A stretch of 7,048 nt of DNA from Treponema sp. (GTDB lineage Bacteria; Spirochaetota; Spirochaetia; Treponematales; Treponemataceae), in assembly GCA_017613485.1 (NCBI GenBank), contig JAGADS010000188.1, positions 1-7,048 on the forward strand. The letters run 5' to 3'. How positions within the stretch are numbered: position 1 is the stretch's first letter; each line of letters opens with the position of its first letter. The notes beneath the pieces were generated by a model. The model saw nothing but the letters and a program-made list of their open reading frames with translations. It had not been told where the DNA came from and did not search any database. Positions 5,916-7,048 of this stretch are shown in pieces. A program made the position numbers and the translations under genes.

Positions 5916-6296
5916 ATGTATGATACTCTGACCGCGACGAAAATGCTCAAAAGCTTTGTTCCGATAAGCCGCTTTAACAAAGGTGAGGCAGGAAAAATCA
6001 TCGAGGAAGTAAAGAGAGACGGAATCAAGGTCGTTGTAAAGAACAATGCCCCTGAATGTGTGATGATTACCGTAGAGGATTACGACCATCTTGTTGAGGA
6101 TTCAAAAAAGGTACTGAATCCGCCTCAGACCCCGGAGCAGGAAAAACGCCGCAAGGAATTCATCGCAAGAATCCGCCAGAACGTTACGCCACCAACTCCG
6201 CCTACAAGAGACAGGAAGAAAGTGATGGATGAAATCGGTCCTATTGATGTGGACGAAGACGCAATAAATGAATTGCGAAGGATAAGCATGATATGA
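5916..6296 (+). CDS. Antitoxin of a type II toxin-antitoxin pair, Phd/YefM-like
   Basis: This is a 126-residue protein. Residues about 15-62 (VPISRFNKG, AGKIIEEVKRDG, VVVKNNAPECVMITVEDYDHLVE) match the Phd/YefM fold, the dimeric DNA-binding half that binds the operon's operator. A charged, Pro-rich middle (NPPQTPE at 68-74, TPPTPP at 91-96) leads to a short acidic/helical tail (IDVDEDAINELRRI, 110-123), the sort of segment that wraps around a PIN toxin and blocks its active site. At 126 residues it is longer than the usual 75-90 because of the linker. The ATG at 5916 is supported by AAGGAGG five bases upstream; the internal ATG at codon 10 has no such site. Its stop overlaps the toxin start by four bases (ATGA), implying coupled translation. 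Confidence 0.88.
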   Translation: MYDTLTATKMLKSFVPISRFNKGEAGKIIEEVKRDGIKVVVKNNAPECVMITVEDYDHLVEDSKKVLNPPQTPEQEKRRKEFIARIRQNVTPPTPPTRDRKKVMDEIGPIDVDEDAINELRRISMI

Positions 6297-6679
6297 TTTT
6301 AGCAGATACAAATATTCTTATAGATTATTACCGTGACCGTAACTCAGAGCTGCCAAAAAAAATCGATTCAATGCCGATAGCAATCTGCGGAGTCGTAAAA
6401 TCAGAGGTTTTGCATGGAGCAAGAACAAACGAGGAGATTGACGATATGCTTGCTTCCTTTATGACCTTTGATCTTCTTCATACTGACGAATATGATTTTG
6501 AGGGGGTCGGATTTATACTTAAAACCTTGCGTGAAGTCGGGTTTACGCTTCCCTTTGCCGATGTGATGATAGCCTTTTGTGCGATGAAGTACAATGTTCC
6601 CCTGTGGACCCGCGACACACACTTCCGCATGATCCAGGGAATATACCCTGAGCTGGAGTTCTATCACCCCAAGGATTAA
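6293..6679 (+). CDS. vapC: PIN-domain ribonuclease toxin, VapC-like
   Basis: This is a 128-residue protein spanning a complete PIN domain, the Mg2+-dependent RNase fold of VapC toxins, which typically cleave initiator tRNA, other tRNAs or rRNA. All four acidic active-site positions are present: D5 (ILADTNILIDYY), E38 (VVKSEVLHGA), D90 (LPFADVMIA) and D108 (LWTRDTHF). It therefore looks active, and its length is normal for the family. The start ATG at 6293 overlaps the antitoxin stop by ATGA, with an AAGG-containing site in the antitoxin tail. Transcription comes from the promoter before the antitoxin. The target RNA cannot be inferred from sequence. The pairing of a Phd-type antitoxin with a PIN toxin is common. 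Confidence 0.93.
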   Translation: MILADTNILIDYYRDRNSELPKKIDSMPIAICGVVKSEVLHGARTNEEIDDMLASFMTFDLLHTDEYDFEGVGFILKTLREVGFTLPFADVMIAFCAMKYNVPLWTRDTHFRMIQGIYPELEFYHPKD

Positions 6680-6683
6680 AATG

Positions 6684-6717
6684 TATTACGTGTGTAATAG
6701 TGATTACATTCGTAATA
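6684..6717. repeat. Regular array of ATTAC/GTAAT half-sites, also a long hairpin
   Basis: Four five-base half-sites alternate with exactly four bases between them: ATTAC 6685-6689, GTAAT 6694-6698, ATTAC 6703-6707 and GTAAT 6712-6716. This makes two 14-bp palindromes of form ATTAC-N4-GTAAT, 18 bp apart. The whole block also folds as one stem: TATTACG (6684-6690) with CGTAATA (6711-6717), and TGTAAT (6693-6698) with ATTACA (6703-6708), loop AGTG. No T-run follows on the plus strand. It lies 5 bp past the vapC stop and 17 bp before the next -35, so tandem binding sites for an activator or repressor seem more likely than a terminator. Confidence 0.7.
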
Positions 6718-6723
6718 ATCAGG

Positions 6724-6743
6724 CCTTTAAATCTTGTTAAAGG
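6724..6743. promoter_or_regulatory. Inverted repeat overlapping the -35 of the lipoprotein promoter
   Basis: CCTTTAA (6724-6730) and TTAAAGG (6737-6743) are a perfect 7-bp inverted repeat with a 6-nt gap. It covers the -35 TTGTTA (6734-6739). Bound by a repressor it would block the promoter. As RNA it could be the end of the vapC transcript, but it lacks a T-tract. Confidence 0.45.
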
Positions 6744-6762
6744 GATGGACCTGAAGTATAAT
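6734..6762 (+). promoter_or_regulatory. Sigma70-type promoter for the lipoprotein gene
   Basis: TTGTTA (6734-6739), a 17-bp spacer and a consensus TATAAT (6757-6762). The predicted start near 6769 gives a leader of about 22 nt carrying the Shine-Dalgarno GGAGG at 6781-6785. Confidence 0.7.
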
Positions 6763-6790
6763 GTTTGTAAATCTTGAATTGGAGGAAAAA

Positions 6791-7048
6791 ATGAATTTGA
6801 GTTTTAAGAGAATTGTTACATCTGTTTTCACCGTGCTTGGAATTGGTACTCTGACCTCCTGCTATGGCATGGCTCCAAACTATGCAAGGGTTGAGGGAAC
6901 TGTAACGTCGTCGGAGGACAATGCTCCTGTGCAGGGAATCAGTGTTCGTGCTGTTGATTCCAATGGTGTCGAGCTTGATCAAACAACTACATTGGAAGGT
7001 GGAATGTATTATCTTAATACCAGGGCACTTGGTTCCAAGGTAAAAGTA
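6791..7048 (+). CDS. Putative lipoprotein of an rSAM/lipoprotein system, N-terminal part, cut by window edge
   Basis: Eighty-six codons are open from ATG 6791 to the end of the window. GGAGG lies five bases before the start. Residues 1-23 form a lipoprotein signal peptide ending in a canonical lipobox LTSC with the acceptor Cys24. The next residues, CYGMAPNYARVEGTV, followed by an SSEDNAPVQGISVRAVDSNG stretch and TLEGGMYYL, form a carboxypeptidase-regulatory-like (transthyretin-like) beta-sandwich. The juxtaposition of Cys, Tyr-Gly, a short x-P-x-Y segment and a single such domain is what I remember of the small lipoproteins encoded beside a dedicated radical SAM enzyme in Bacteroidetes and Treponema. 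The modification and role of that system are not known to me. The alternative is an ordinary surface lipoprotein with a carboxypeptidase-regulatory-like domain. The 3' end and any partner gene lie outside the window. Confidence 0.75.
   Translation, partial: MNLSFKRIVTSVFTVLGIGTLTSCYGMAPNYARVEGTVTSSEDNAPVQGISVRAVDSNGVELDQTTTLEGGMYYLNTRALGSKVKV

Noticed and set aside
6401..6667. Minus-strand open frame opposite vapC
   Set aside because: It is fully contained within an intact PIN-domain gene on the other strand, with no start signal of its own.
6684..6717. The ATTAC/GTAAT hairpin as a standard intrinsic terminator of vapC
   Set aside because: The stem is A+T-rich and no T-run follows. The strict 9-bp half-site period is better explained by protein binding.

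Overview
The window looks chromosomal and most likely comes from a spirochaete, probably a host-associated Treponema. The reasons are an alanyl-tRNA synthetase that stops near 607 residues (spirochaetal AlaRS enzymes lack the C-terminal C-Ala domain), a cluster of AlaRS, a SurA/PrsA-like 'basic membrane protein' and NusB (which I recall, unverified, as a treponemal gene order), several exported or lipid-anchored proteins, and moderate G+C with strong sigma70-type promoters. The genus is an inference; no rRNA or other decisive marker is present.

Left block, minus strand, read from right to left: a small exported barrel-like protein (3575-4075), alaS (1711-3534), an exported SurA/PrsA-like foldase (511-1602), nusB (87-503, GTG start) and the first 30 codons of a membrane or lipoprotein gene (1-90) whose TTG start overlaps the nusB stop. 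The last three are tightly packed and look like one operon. alaS has its own two overlapping promoters, which leave almost no 5' leader.

Middle, 4076-4355: a 280-bp divergent intergenic region. A strong minus-strand promoter (4237-4265) drives the barrel-like gene through a leader of about 155 nt made of three consecutive near-perfect hairpins plus a small one touching the Shine-Dalgarno. This is the most striking non-coding structure here. A plus-strand promoter (4299-4327) drives an unrecognised 488-residue exported protein (4356-5822), possibly a beta-propeller lipoprotein.

Right block, plus strand: a complete Phd-type antitoxin / PIN-domain (VapC) toxin pair (5916-6679) with a strong promoter set among inverted repeats. 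It is followed by an evenly spaced array of ATTAC/GTAAT half-sites and another promoter with a palindrome over its -35 box. This promoter reads into a truncated lipoprotein gene (6791-7048) that closely resembles the lipoprotein of the 'rSAM/lipoprotein' systems, in which a radical SAM enzyme is encoded nearby. That partner would lie beyond the right edge. No stretch over 300 bases lacks a gene, and I see no tRNA, rRNA, CRISPR array or transposase.
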